Positions 38,377-50,117 are shown, counted from the stretch's first letter. The stretch is 64,000 bases of DNA from Setophaga petechia (GCA_024362935.1 JANCRA010000039.1:5209040-5273039), one strand, 5' to 3'. Made by a program: numbers and translations. The notes: a model not told the origin generated them from the letters alone.

Positions 38377-38760
38377 CTGCGGGGGCTGGGGCCGGGCCGC
38401 CCCGGCCGCGCTCCGCTCCGCGCCCGCTCCCCCTCAGCTGCGCGGCGGCCTCGCTCCGCGGGCACCTCCGGGCGGGGCGCGGCGGGCGGGGCCGGGGCGG
38501 GACCGCCCAGTGGGCGGGACCCTGCTATGCTAACTGCATGGATGGGCGTGGCCCCGCATGCAAATAAGGCCGGTCCGCGGCTCCGCCTCCCTTACAGCCA
38601 GCGCGCTCATTAATAATTTAGCAGCGCGCTCGCTGTAGCCAATCAGAGAGCGGCACCGCACGGCTCAGGAGCGCGGGCAGCCGGCACCGGGAAAAGGCCG
38701 GGAAAGGCGGCCCAGGAAAGGGCGGCGGGGAAAGCCGGGGCCGGACTCCAGGGCCCTTCC
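37780..38760. promoter_or_regulatory. LLGL2: CpG-island promoter of LLGL2
   Basis: A sharply GC- and CpG-rich block without TATA box at the gene's 5' side. Upstream of the presumed start are an octamer ATGCAAAT (38,558-38,565), a CCAAT box (38,639-38,643) and GGGCGTGGCC-type Sp/KLF sites. The long open frames across it on both strands are composition artefacts. Confidence 0.8.
38377..38480 (-). other. LLGL2: Probable non-coding first exon of LLGL2
   Basis: In the CpG island the minus strand offers a good donor, CCCGCAG|GTGAGC, at 38,376/38,377. This is the natural partner for the CTACAG acceptor at 31,310. The upstream boundary, the transcription start, is only a guess. Confidence 0.55.
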
Positions 38761-40000
38761 TCCCGGCTCCAGCCCCGCCAGGGAACTCCCAGCTTTCACA
38801 GCCTTGCCTGTGAAAATTGGCAGACTTTACAAAAAGTCGAAGCCTTCGTTGGAGAGAGGAATACAAAGTCCCACCGCACAGTCCCGCAGCAGCCATGCCC
38901 TGTCCTGCTGCAAGGAACAGCAGATGGACAAGGAAGCTGTATTTATGCAAATAGCAATGGCAGGTGAAGGTCTGCCCACTCTGCATCCATGCAAGAGCTT
39001 GAAATTACCTCTGACAAGGGTCCAGTAACAGTATTTCACCCAGGTTTCCAAAAGTTATGTTTTTCAATTAAACATTCAGTTCTTTCATCTTCTTGCAATG
39101 CCCAGCCGATCTGCATCACAGGCCAAAGTGGAGCAGTGGTATCAGTCTGGATCATGCTCCTGTTCTGGGGTGGGTAAAGGCACCATCAGATGTTACAGTG
39201 CTGAGCAAGGCAGCCACAGTTTCTCAATCCTCCCTGCAGTGGTTATTAAATTGTAATTGTCTTGTGCTGAATCAGGGAGTCTCTGCCCCAGTGAAACTCA
39301 CTGGGTGGCTCTCGTAGAGTTCATCGATACAATTCCACCTTGGCATAAAGAGATGAGACTGATTGAAATCAACAGGAGTGAGTTTGACCTAATTCCAGGA
39401 CAAACATGAGCCTTGTGGGTCAGGCTGGAGTTCTCCTGGCTGTGCCTGTTCTTAGAAACTCCCTTCCCACTGCCTTTAATCTGTAAAACAGTCTGGGAGA
39501 ATGCTGAGGGCAGCTGGGGCTGCCAACCCCGGCTTTAGCGAAACTATCGGAGCCAAAGCCCTGCTGGAAGGAGGAAGAGGAAGGGGAGGGAGCGTGGGAG
39601 GAGCCGCCAGACCCCTCACCTCAGGAGAGTCCCGCCGACTTCCAGCATCTGATAACTGGGGCGTGTGTGTGAAACAGGAGCCGGCGCTGGCAGCAGAGCC
39701 CCGGCACCCTGGGCTACGATACCTCTGACCACGAAGGAGGAAGATGAACGAGGAAGAGGTGTCGTGCGCCGACAGGAACTGCACGCGGATGCAGGGACAC
39801 CTCCAGGCTCTGAGTCACGCTGCCCTCCCGGGGAACAGCCGGCGTAGGAGCAGGGTTACCAGGGTTACACAGCCACAGTATGACCTTGAGCAGGCATTCA
39901 CCAGCTGCTGCTGCTCCTCGGGTCCCAGTAGCCTCCACAGTCTCCCTCTGCATAACTGAACATTTCTAGAAGAATTAAGAAATACACCGAGGAGCTTGAA
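38761..40000. other. Intergenic interval between LLGL2 and TSEN54
   Basis: Only about 1.2-1.5 kb separates the LLGL2 promoter from the TSEN54 3' end. The right half, 39,480-39,860, is again GC-rich. No gene was recognised. Confidence 0.5.
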
Positions 40001-40018
40001 TCGTTCAAAAAGGATTTT

Positions 40019-40024
40019 TTTATT
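40019..40024 (-). terminator. TSEN54: Candidate poly(A) signal of TSEN54
   Basis: Minus-strand AATAAA about 1.09 kb beyond the TSEN54 stop. It is the first one met downstream, which would give a 3' UTR of about 1.1 kb. Confidence 0.45.
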
Positions 40025-41109
40025 GCTTAGCCTTCTCCACATCTCCAAAAGGAATTTAAAAAATACCAAACAGAACACATCTAAACCAGTTGCTATTACA
40101 GTTCTGAAAACTTTGATATCAAACACAGCCGTGCTTAGCTCACTTCCACCCACTGAGCAGACCTTCTGGCACCTGGCACTTTTGGCATAGAGGCTAAACC
40201 AAATTTGGTACCTAGATATCCTGGTGGAGAGCAGACTGGAAAGCTCATGAGGAATTTGTAGCTTTTCTCTCAGGGACCTCCCACGTGCAAGAGAAATAAC
40301 AAGGATCCAGAGCCAGGAAAGAGGATGTTGGGCTGAAGGAGAGGGGCTGCAGCTCAGGCCAAGAGAGACTGCCAGATGCAGTGTGCTGATAGTGGTGGTC
40401 AAGTTTTAGCATGGCTTAACACTGTGTGGCCTTAATGCATCTCAGCACAGCTGCTGCAGGAGGCCAAGCTGCCGTCTGCAATGCTCTGGGGCTTTCTGTG
40501 GCCTCTGGCTGATGAAATTGTGTTCAAGGCACAGTTTCCTGCTCTCAAGTGTCTGGAAATTTTCCTCCAAGTGAAAGAGTTTATGGCTGTGCCCTTTCCA
40601 GACCAGAATCGGATCTGATGGTCCTTGGCACAGCTGAATGACAGAGGCTCAGGCCACCAGCGCTGATCAGCTTATTCTGTCCCTGACTGACCTCAGTGAC
40701 ACTCCAACCATTCCATTGGTGTAGCACAGTGGTTCTTTACATGTGACAAAAGGATCACCAGCAAAGTGTTTTCTAATGGTCCACAGTCAGCAAAAGATGA
40801 CTCAGGAAAGGCAGGCTGGTGGTCCATGACGTGAGAAAGCTGGAGAGCCAGTGGCTTCAAGAACAAAGCAGTGTGTACTCCAGCCCAGAAAAGCCCAGCT
40901 AAACCAAACAGACTCGTGTGCTGTAAATCACACATTAAGCCTGAGCCATTTGGGTGGGTGAAGTCTGTAACAGCCAATAAAGTGGCCAACTTCCCAAGGT
41001 TCCAGTTATCACAGGCTCTGTTTTCTGTAATATTTCATTAATCAGGAAAACAACTCTTGAGTAAAACTCTTCCCTTTATCCCATCCCATTTCTGCAAGTG
41101 ACAGCAACT

Positions 41110-41260
41110 TCAGTGATAAACATCAACGGGCAGCTTGAACTCCTTCAGTGAATAGAAGGTGATTTCTCCATGATCCACCAGTGCAAAGACCAGAGGGACG
41201 TCCCCACTCAGATACGTCACCTGCTTCAAAGCCCGCAGGGAGGGGATCTGCTCATCAAAG
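41110..41260 (-). CDS. TSEN54: TSEN54 last coding exon
   Basis: Encodes [20 protein letters not shown] and [20 protein letters not shown], ending KLPVDVYH and TGA at 41,110-41,112. This is the conserved C-terminal beta-sheet of the endonuclease fold. Confidence 0.97.
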
Positions 41261-44200
41261 CTACAGAGAGAAAAAAACATCCTATTTGTTCTCCAAGCTC
41301 GAAGAACACAGAGGCAAGGCTGTCCCGGCCAGCCATCACAACAGCTCCCTTTGGCCTGAGGAGCTGGTAGGGATTCTCCCCACCCACTGCAGTCCTGCCA
41401 GCCCTGAGAGTGAGTACCCAGCATGCCTGGAACTGGGAGCTGTTGAATCCTTTGCCAAAACCAAGGATAACTACACACTGCTCCACGCTGTGCCCGTCAG
41501 ATGTGGCTCACAGGGATACTGGCAAATGGTCAATCCACTGCAATCTTAATGCCTTTCTGCTGGGAAGATCTTCAGGTTGCTGGGATCAACATCTGACCTG
41601 CTTTTCCCTCCTTTTAATTCTGCAGAGTCTGTTTGCTCATCAATGAAAATATTTAGGCAACAAGGATCATCCTACTGGCTGATGACATACCTTGGTAAAA
41701 CTGCATTACCACCTTCCTTGCTGTCTACTACAGCTGCAGAGAGCAGAGGGGCAGTTTCAATAAAGCAAAATGAGAAAAGGCAGAAACTGAACTTTGTACC
41801 TAGCTACGGACTTCTAGTATCAGGTTCTGGATCCAGCAAGAAAGGGGACACATACCTTCTGTTCTTAGTGATTTTAACATTACACTCGGCAAAGATCAAA
41901 ATACTGAACCTATGGCTCAGAGCCTGTAGCAAGTTCTGGGGAGGTTCATGTCTGCAGAATTCCACAGTGACCTGCACTGACTGTGGATTCAGCTCCCACA
42001 GCACTGGGTTCTACCTGAATTTCACAAGCATTGCATAAAAGCTGTGGCTTCTTTCTCCTGACTCCCAGTGATACTCAAACATGAGCAGCAACCACATGAC
42101 CAAACAGTGTGGGTTGAATGTAAGGGCAGGGGGAAGAGGGGGGAACTGTCGGCCACAGCCTCCAACAAAGGATGAGGAACTGAAAGAAAAAAAAATCCTG
42201 GGCAGGACCACCCTCAAGGGAGACACTCTGATGATCTGTAAAGCTCACAAGATGTTGGGTCATTTACAGATCATTAGGACTTCGTTTCCACAACTGCCAA
42301 GTTTCAGAAACAGCACAAGATTCGAGGGTACCTCCGAACACACATCCTGACATGGGGCTTCCCAGGGTCTGTCTTCTTAAACTTGGACACAGCGTCTGCT
42401 TGGTACACGTTGAAGTCTATCTTCATGGCCTCTGGGTCCCCCTGCAGCCTGCAGGGGAACACACCCACACAGGTATGGGATCAGAACACCGCAGGGTAAG
42501 GGTACAGCAGAGAAAAGAGGGAGCAAAAACTCCCTTTAGTTTGGGTCTAGTTTTGACTAGTTTGGGTCCCTTGGAAGGCTTCACTCCTCAAAGGACTGAC
42601 CCTGCAACTGTATCAATTACTTTCCAGAGCTTTCCTGTGGTCAGAATAGAGCAAGATCCTGGCTCACATCTACCCCACACCCTCACAAGAAGCAGCACTA
42701 ACAAAGACAGGAGCAAAGCACTGCAGGAACTGCTCACAAGCACCACACAGACTCTGAGGCAGGAGCAGAACCCAAAGTCCCAAAACCAAGGTTTCATAAC
42801 CACAGAAGCAGGGATGGCAGCACATTCCAGGGATGAGGCACAGGTGAAACCCAATCAAACCTCTGGCTGTGGGCAGAGAAGGAAGGGCAGGATAAAAGAG
42901 GAACCCTGCTGTTTTAATTGGCCTAGAAAGCCCTGGCTCTGTCGCTGCAGGACCTGCTACTTCACAGAAATGTCACCCCCTCTCTAGAGATGCTAGGGGG
43001 TCATGGAGCAGAGCACCGGCTTCTCTTGGCACCCTGGATATGCAGCAGCTCCCAAACTGCTGCTGGGAGCACCTCACAGACCTCACAAGCAGGGACAGTC
43101 ACAAGACACACCCGCTGCCCAACAGCCCCAAGCTGACTGGCTGGATACTAACCAGGAGGCTCCATCCAGGATGTGGGAGGGCTGCAGCACACTGATCTGC
43201 TGGAGGAGCTCAGCTGGAGGGAGAAGGAACGGGAAAGGATCAGACCAGCAATTTCCCTCCCAGGGCACTCCAAGCACTCCACACCACCCACGAGCCTTCC
43301 TCCTCTGACAATGGCTGGCAGCTCCACAGTCACCACTGGCTACTTCAAAGACCTCAACTTCCTCATCTCCTCCCAGCACACAGCCCAGACACTCTGCAGT
43401 TGCTTTGCATCTTGCTGGCCCTGACTGCACATGCTGAACAGCCCAGCAGGAAGGACTGCAATACAGCAGGACATGGGGAATGGATTAGAAGCCCTCCCAA
43501 GGCCTTGTTTATCCTGGCACTTGAGTGGGCTATAGAAAGATTCTCCTGCTCAAACTACTGTCCCCAAAACTGATGTCAGCTTCTCCATGTCATCCCTTTT
43601 GCTGCTGCATACCAGACACTTTCTCAGAGCTGGGGGAGAGAGAATGGTTCCTGTCAAGTTCCCAGAGCCACTACCTGGCGAGGTCACTTCTTCTGGCCGC
43701 AGCAGTGGTGTGACAGCTTGGTTCCAGAGGTGTGACGGTCGCTTCCAAGCCCTCTGCTGCCTCCTCTGCTCCAAGAGGGCTTTGTACTCCTGCCAGTTGG
43801 AGCAGCACCTCACCTCCTGGTCGGCATTGACACTGCTCTTGTACCTGCTCTCCCTCTCGCGCTGCTTCCGCTCCTTCCGCGACAGCTTCTCCTGTTTCTG
43901 GTTGATCTGTGTGCACCAGGAAGCTGCATCCACCTCCCTGCCTGGCACGTTCTCTGGCAGGAGCCTGCTGTCAGGGGAGGGCAGATGTGTGCAAGGCTGG
44001 TCTGAGGCCATGTTGGGAAAGGTGATGGTGGTAAAATCCCAGCGGGGTGCATGGGTGCCAGTGCTGTTCTTCTCCTTGTGGTCTCCAGCCTGCCTGCTGG
44101 AGAAGCTCAGAGAGTCCTTTTGTCTTGTATCAAGAGGAACTGGCATTGACTCTCCCTCTGCACTGCCATCATCTGCTTCCTTTGGCTGCACTGACAAGGG

Positions 44201-47200
44201 CTTTTCATCCACAGGAATGGAGTCTCCACAGTCATCTCCATCTTTGCTGGAGGTCCCTTCAGCTTCTGGAAGGTCCTCATGTACTTTATGTTTCTTCTCA
44301 TGCAACCTAAAGACAAAGAAACAGTAAAAATTTCAGGGAGAGCATGTGGTAGAGCTTGCTTTGCTTTAAATTCCGCCTGCTCCCTGCTAACAGGAAGAAT
44401 GCAGTCTGCCAGGCCTGAAGGAAGGACAGCAAAAGTGGCAGGAACCCCCAGATAGGCCTGTAAACCCTTCAGAGCAACTTCTTTGTGAGACAAATGAGAA
44501 AAGAAAAAAGCAGGCAAAACTAAAGAGTGAATGCCAAAGGCAGATTAAACTTCTGAGAAGTCCTGCACAAGGTTTGACTTCAACGCCCAAGAGAATCTCA
44601 GCCTTGATTTGTATAGACAATGATCCCAACCTGCCATGCCAGGTCCACACCCCAGACACTGACCCAAACACCTCCATGCAAACACTATGGACTTCAGCCA
44701 AAGCAGCACAGGCCAGGCAGAAACCTGCCTGCCAAGCACCTCTTATTGGTGTGAGATTCAGACTCTGATTCCAGAGAAGATGGGGCAGTTCTCAGACCAG
44801 CAGTTCAATCTCTCAGTTCCTACAATTCCAAACTCCTCAGGCACTGATTCACTGTCAACAGAGACTCTCCAGCCTCATCCTCCCCGTTTCTGAAAGGCTG
44901 ACGCCACCTCCTGGGAACTGTCAGAATTATGAGAAGAATTGCTCATTGTCAGGTTGTGGGGATGTTTTGGACATGTGCAAGCCCTAGGACACAAGTCTGC
45001 TCTCTGCTGTTGAGTCCTGGCAGGTAAGTTGGAGTGAGGAGGTGGATAAATGGAAGATGTGCACTGTGGTAACTGTGCTCCTGCTAAAAAAGAGTAGGAG
45101 GAAGTGCCTGACATGCGTTCCTTTTGCAATGGCCTCCTTTTGCACTTGGGGGCAATTTGCCCCTCTTAGCCCTGGCATGACACACACATGCGACAAAAGG
45201 GAACACTGCAAGGCGTTCAGGAAAAGTCCTGTACTACCTGGGAACAGCCAAGAGCAAGGTGCCATACAAGGTCACCCCCAGCAGGAGGGCCTGGGGACAC
45301 TGGAGCAAAGCAGCTGTTCCTGAGCAAGTGTGGCCTGAAGAGGATGGGAGAAGGCTTTGGGCCACATCCTTACCTCGGGCTGGAACTCCTCCTCCTCCTC
45401 TTGCAATGGTGTTTCCCAGAGCTCTTGCAGTGACCTTCCAAGTTCAGCTGCCTCTCATAGGGAGACAGGACAGTGCTGGAAGGAGAGACCAACAGAGAGG
45501 CTGAGAGCAGGGTGATGTAGAGGAACTACCTTCTGCCCAGCCCCCAGAACACAGCAACCAAAGACACAGGAAATGCCCAAATGGGACCAGGATGGCCCTC
45601 AGTTTATGCCCCATTTCACATTCCAAATCACCTCTCAGGAGGGAGGAGCAAGGAAGGGTAGAGTGGCACTCTTGGCCTTTAATCCTCCCAAGAGATGGAA
45701 TGCAGGGCCTAAGTCCTCTTCTCTGGTCCCATTCCCTGGGGCCAGGCAGTGGGTACAGAGAGTCTCAGGGCCTTCAGGAAGGAGAAAGCAGCATGGGAAG
45801 GAAAAGTTGGTTACCTGGGGTCGAATCTCAGCACAATATAACCCAGTTGCTTCAAGTGGCTGAACACCTTAGAGCAAAGGAAAGCAAGAAGGTTAAATGA
45901 CAGCTCTAAACACAAACAATTTACTTCAGTTCCACTATGACTGAATGATGTCCTGGGGTGACTTTATGATGCTTGCATCCCCATTCATCTGTTTAGCCCA
46001 GAAATAAGTTTTGCACCTTTAAGATTGGTTCTGAGAGCGAAGGTGGGGGGAGAAGAAGCGTGCAGGTTGTTTTCAGACACTGCATCACTCCTACACATTC
46101 CTGCTCCTGGACTGTGTTGTCTGCTGACAGACAGATGGTGGGACAGAGCTCTCCTTTGCTTTTAGTTAGTTTTTAGCTAGCTGAGGCAGAGAAGTTCCCT
46201 GGACTGTGGCTTTTCATTTTCTTTGGACCTGTTTAAGCCTGCTCTGGACCGAATACCAGAAGAGCACTGGCAGCTCACACCTGTGGCCCACCAGGCTGAG
46301 CCTGGACTGTGGCATTTCCAGCATCAGAGAGACTGATAAGAGACTGAGTGAGTCGAGCTACAGCCCACTAAGGGGACTTTTCTGAGTCTGTCATCTCTTT
46401 TGGAGGGGCAAGAGGTTTTATTGTTTAATATTGGGGCGTTTTTTTCTGTGCTGGTGAATGCTTTGCTTGTTAAATGAACAGTTTTTTCCACTTTTCTCCA
46501 AGGAAATCTTTTTCCCAAACCAGCTGTGGGAGAGGCTGCTTGAATTTGCATTCTAGAGGAAACCTCTTTTAGAGGTTTTTCTCCCAAAATTGCCCTAAAC
46601 CAGGATAGTGAACACAGTGTGGCACTGGCAGAGGAGCAAATGCCAGGGTTAGGACCTAAAGCAAAGGTGGGGAAACAGGAACTGAACATCTGGAAGAAGG
46701 TGAGTGGGAAAACTGAGGATGACTTCCCTTCCCTCCCCAATCAGCCTACCCTGCTTCCAGCCACTGGAAGAGCTTGTGTGGCAGAGGCTGGGCTTTCTGC
46801 CTTCATCCTCCTCCAACAGCAGGAGGTCCCAACACACCTGGTAATGTGACAGGCTCATTGCCTCCTGGCACAACAGGGTCTCGTAGGCTTCCTGGATTGA
46901 CAGGGGCACATCTCTGTAAAAGAGCTGGACAGAGCCCTGCAGGGCAGAAGCTTGGTGTGAGTCACAGGAACAAATCTATGCAAGCTCACACCCTGTCCTT
47001 TCCCACTGCTCCTGACAGCTGGTCCCAGCACTCTCCCTGACAGGATATCCATCTCTCCCCCATGCCACTTGGACTACTTACAGTCCCTTTCTCATATCCA
47101 GTTCCCCCCTACCCTGGTTTGATCAGCCAGGTAAGAAGTTCCACCCACAGCTCTCAGCTCCTGCTCCAGCTCCTGCATCTGTTCAGAGGATGCACCTGGG

Positions 47201-50117
47201 AACAAAATGCTCAGCTGATAAAACAACCACTGCTTGGACAGATAAATTAACTTTGATGATCTGAGTGATTCAGGATACAGCACAACAACAAAAGCACTTA
47301 TACCAGCATAACTGAGAACTGGAGCAGAACAATGAACAACAGCTTCAGGTGGCATCAGTTGGTGCCTCCTCAGAAGCATTTACTTCCTTTACACACCCAG
47401 AGATCCACTTCCCCTGGACACAGCAAATGAACTCCACGAGGCTGTTTTAGGCTACACCTTTTTTCCTCCTTTCTGTCTTTTTAAATGGTGTTTACTCGTA
47501 AATAAAACAAACCCCTAGGAACCACACCTTTTCCATTACATAGGCTGGAGGCATCTCCCTGGTCTTTTCTGCTTTTGGGGGATTTTGTACTCAGCATCTG
47601 ACTAAACTATTTTATTGCCATCAATTTGTTTACAAACAATTTGTCAGAATGCCAGGGGTAAAAAAGCCCCACCTTTGCTTTAGGATTTAAGAGATGGCAT
47701 CAGATGCTCACAATCTGTTTATTTTACTGAGGAATAAAAGTTCCCTTTAGATCAATGCACCAATTCTACTGATAACGAGTTTTGGTGGAAAGACCAAAAA
47801 AAACCCCTTTCTACAGCAAAGAAATCCAGCTGAGCCCTAAGCAGCATTTCTGCAAGCAGAGGAGCACTGAACACAGCATGGACTCACTACTCTGTCTGCC
47901 ACATTTAAATCTCTTTCTGCCATATATACTGGGAAGAAATCCCAAGCAGCAACCCCAAAGATCTCTGTTTAAGCTGAATGAACTGGCCACAGATCCAACT
48001 GACACACTCTGTCAGTGACACAGAGGCTGCTTGAGAGTACAAGACCCCACAGCCTGGTGACAAACAGGTCCATCAGCAACACACTAAAAGAGACAATTCT
48101 TTGAGAACCAGCTGTTTATCAGTTATTACAGCTCCCTCAATCAGTGAGGACCCAGTGCTCTCATCCTACTTACACACTCCAGCAGGTACAGAGCTTCCTC
48201 GGGCAGCAGACATTGTTTGCCTCGTTCTGAGAACCCCATGGTGTGCCAGAACTTTCCCTGGAACAGGAACACAAATCCCTGATTGGTTCTGGCTGTTCCC
48301 TGCTGACAGCCAGGCTCCCTTCCATTGCAAGAAGCAAATTAAGGAATCTGTGAGGCAGCAGGAGATGATGGCACTGAGCACACTCTGTAGCACTCACCGC
48401 AGGGGACTTCAGCTCCACGATGCCCTGTTCTGGTTTCCACTCAGCCTTCACCAGATTCCCCCTGAGGAGAATAAAGATTCGTTTGTTACCGCTAGTGTGG
48501 CCTACAATCAGGTCCTGGTGTAGCAGCACAAAACAAGCTCAGGAAGGTGTCAAAGGCAGGAAGTTTCCGGGTGGCATTTTTACAAGACATGATCCCCTGG
48601 CTCTAGCAGCACCACTTTATCACCACCAAAAAGTTAAAAGTGTCTTCAGTCAGCACCACAGAGATGTGTCCACAGGCTACAGCACCTTGCTGGAGATGCA
48701 GGGCCTAATGCAGGATATGTGGATATTGAGGAACTAACACCTCTGAGGTGTTAGTTAACTAACATTCTCTAAGGTTGCCCAGAGAAGCTGTGGCTGCCAC
48801 ATTCCTGTAAGCATTCATGGCCAGGTTGGATGGGGCTCTGAGCAACCTGGTCTAGTGGAAGTGTCCTTGCCTATGGCAGGTAGTCCAATGGGGTGATCTT
48901 TAAGGTCCCTTCCAACCCAAACCATTCAGTGATTCTGTATCATACAGAACTCAGCTGCTGCCAAGACATCTTCTAATCACAGTACCCCACCCACGGGGAC
49001 TCACAGGGAAAAATCAATAGCTGCAGGCCAAGCAGAGGTTTGTGTTGAGAGGTGGGTGTGAACGCCTCCCAAGTGATAAACACCAAAATCTGGCAGCACT
49101 GTTGAAAGCACCAAGACTAATAAATCAGGGACACTGACACCTGGTCAAATCTTCACAAGGCCATACACGAGCATCAACAAGACACTCTGTAACTTGGATC
49201 ATGCCCAAGAAGGCTGTAGCTGCTACCTGCAAAGGCCATAGGATTACACACGCACCTGTGAAAACCAAGAGCCCTGTGAGGGACTTTCTGAAGCCACAGG
49301 TGTGCCAGCATGTCTCTGTGCTCCTTCAGGGACAGCCAGGCTGTGTCGCACTGCTGCTGCTCCAGCACGGGCACTGAGTGCAGGTGAACTGCGGGGGGTT
49401 TACTGCGCTGACCACCTCCTGCTGCCAACAGGATCGCAACCCCCGTAACCCCCGAGCTGTGCTCTGCCCACCGGCATCACCCCTTCCACGGGGAAAGCCA
49501 TTCCCAGCACCGCTCCAGGGATGGACTTACGGCCGCTCCGGGCGCTCCTCGCAGAGCAGCTGCCACTGCTCCTCGCCGCAGCGCCGCAGCCTCTCGGCCT
49601 GCCCGGCCGAGCCGTCGGGGAAGAAATGCTTCTGCCCGCGGGGGCTCCGCGGGGCCTGGCGCTCCGGCTGCTCCGCCGTGCTGCGGGCGACAGCGGGGTC
49701 GTGAGGGACGGGAGAGCGGCTGCCAGCCCCGGCACCCCGGACCGCGGGCAGCCCCGGACTGCAGTGCCCCCGGGGCATCCCGGTCCTCCCGTGCTTCGGC
49801 AGCCCCTCCAGATCCCCGTACCGGGGGTTCCCGCGGTGCTTCCCCAGGCCCCGTGCCGCGGGTCCGCCGGTACCTCCCCGGCCCTCTCATCGGTGGCTCC
49901 CGCCAGTGCCTCCTTTTCCCCGGTACCGGCGTTCTGCCGGTGCCTCCCCGGTCCCCAATAGTGCAGACTCCCCCAGTGCTCCCGCGGCTTCCCGTAGTGC
50001 GGTTGTCTGCGGTTCCCCATGGCACCTTCCCGGCCCCCTCACCGCGGGTTCCCCCGCCGCCTCCCCACTTTCCCCCCTTCCGCCCCACCTGAGGCGACGG
50101 GACCCGCCGGCCTCCAT
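41110..50117 (-). CDS. TSEN54: TSEN54, tRNA-splicing endonuclease subunit Sen54 (11 coding exons)
   Basis: TSEN54 is a non-catalytic structural subunit of the nuclear TSEN complex (TSEN2, TSEN34, TSEN15, TSEN54, with CLP1), which cuts introns out of pre-tRNAs. Coding exons, 5' to 3': 50089-50117, 49531-49680, 48398-48461, 48174-48257, 46838-46936, 45815-45867, 45374-45475, 43675-44306, 43153-43213, 42332-42448, 41110-41260. All phases join and give 513 residues (human 526). Landmarks: [36 protein letters not shown] in the N-terminal Sen54 domain, [11 protein letters not shown], a long charged linker, and the C-terminal endonuclease-fold end [20 protein letters not shown]. The gene is in the same orientation as LLGL2, as in human. 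The N-terminus, [10 protein letters not shown], is shorter than in mammals. Confidence 0.97.
42332..42448 (-). CDS. TSEN54: TSEN54 exon: [20 protein letters not shown]
   Basis: A 117-bp exon, about residues 425-464, ending KPHVRMCVR. It matches human [20 protein letters not shown]. Confidence 0.96.
43153..43213 (-). CDS. TSEN54: TSEN54 exon: [19 protein letters not shown]
   Basis: A 61-bp exon. The donor is TG|GTTAGT, so a tryptophan codon is split. Human has VVLQHISVLQTTHLPDGGA. Confidence 0.95.
43675..44306 (-). CDS. TSEN54: TSEN54 large linker exon
   Basis: A 632-bp exon, about residues 194-405. It begins [11 protein letters not shown], is acidic and serine-rich at first (low conservation), then contains the conserved ITFPNMASD motif, [10 protein letters not shown], a basic helix [37 protein letters not shown] and [11 protein letters not shown]. 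The antisense strand is also open for 246 codons, a mirror effect of composition. Confidence 0.96.
45374..45475 (-). CDS. TSEN54: TSEN54 exon: [20 protein letters not shown]
   Basis: A 102-bp exon holding the conserved [11 protein letters not shown] and then a basic, nuclear-localisation-like run, [11 protein letters not shown]. Confidence 0.96.
45815..45867 (-). CDS. TSEN54: TSEN54 exon: [17 protein letters not shown]
   Basis: A 53-bp exon encoding the Sen54 motif VFSHLKRLGYVVRRF of human, phase 0 in and 2 out. Confidence 0.96.
45949..46607 (+). mobile_element. Solo LTR of an avian endogenous retrovirus (ERVL-like)
   Basis: A 659-bp element bounded by inverted ends TGTCCTGG and CCAGGATA (the last bases probably CCAGGACA originally). 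Its beginning, GGGTGACTTTATGATGCTTG, is like a repeat family abundant in songbird genomes, from memory. A clean target duplication was not found (AATGA versus GTGAA). It sits in a TSEN54 intron; the strand given is a guess from the terminal order. There are no coding genes. Confidence 0.75.
46838..46936 (-). CDS. TSEN54: TSEN54 exon: [20 protein letters not shown]
   Basis: A 99-bp, phase 0-0 exon matching human [21 protein letters not shown], continuing [13 protein letters not shown]. Confidence 0.96.
48174..48257 (-). CDS. TSEN54: TSEN54 exon: [20 protein letters not shown]
   Basis: An 84-bp, phase 0-0 exon ending EALYLLEC, the most recognisable part of the Sen54 N-terminal domain. Confidence 0.97.
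48398..48461 (-). CDS. TSEN54: TSEN54 exon: [20 protein letters not shown]
   Basis: A 64-bp exon matching human LVAAEWRPEEGFVELKSPA. Confidence 0.96.
48768..48942 (+). mobile_element. CR1 LINE 3' fragment
   Basis: Sense-strand CR1 tail: GTTGCCCAGAGAAGCTGTGG, then TTGGATGGGGCTCTGAGCAA, TTTAAGGTCCCTTCCAACCC and the terminal GTGATTCTGT. About 175 bp, inside a TSEN54 intron and opposite to the gene. Confidence 0.92.
49531..49680 (-). CDS. TSEN54: TSEN54 exon 2: [20 protein letters not shown]
   Basis: A 150-bp GC-rich exon, about residues 10-60, matching human [20 protein letters not shown]. The donor is CC|GTAAGT. Confidence 0.96.
50089..50117 (-). CDS. TSEN54: TSEN54 first coding exon (start at 50117)
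   Basis: ATG opens MEAGGSRRL; the donor CTCAG|GTGGGG joins in phase to exon 2, giving [20 protein letters not shown]. The ME start and the [GS]R.LS segment agree with human (GRVLSARELF). An upstream in-frame methionine lies in repeat-like GC sequence and is less likely. Confidence 0.85.

Noticed and set aside
37724..38613. Three overlapping 263-269-codon plus-strand open frames
   Set aside because: Overlapping frames all open over the same GC-rich DNA indicate composition, not coding. No splice or homology support.
39815..40402. 195-codon minus-strand open frame
   Set aside because: It lies around the presumed TSEN54 poly(A) site and 3' UTR, has no homology, and shows no splice structure.
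43587..44327. 246-codon plus-strand open frame
   Set aside because: It is the exact antisense of the large TSEN54 exon, whose reading is confirmed by homology.
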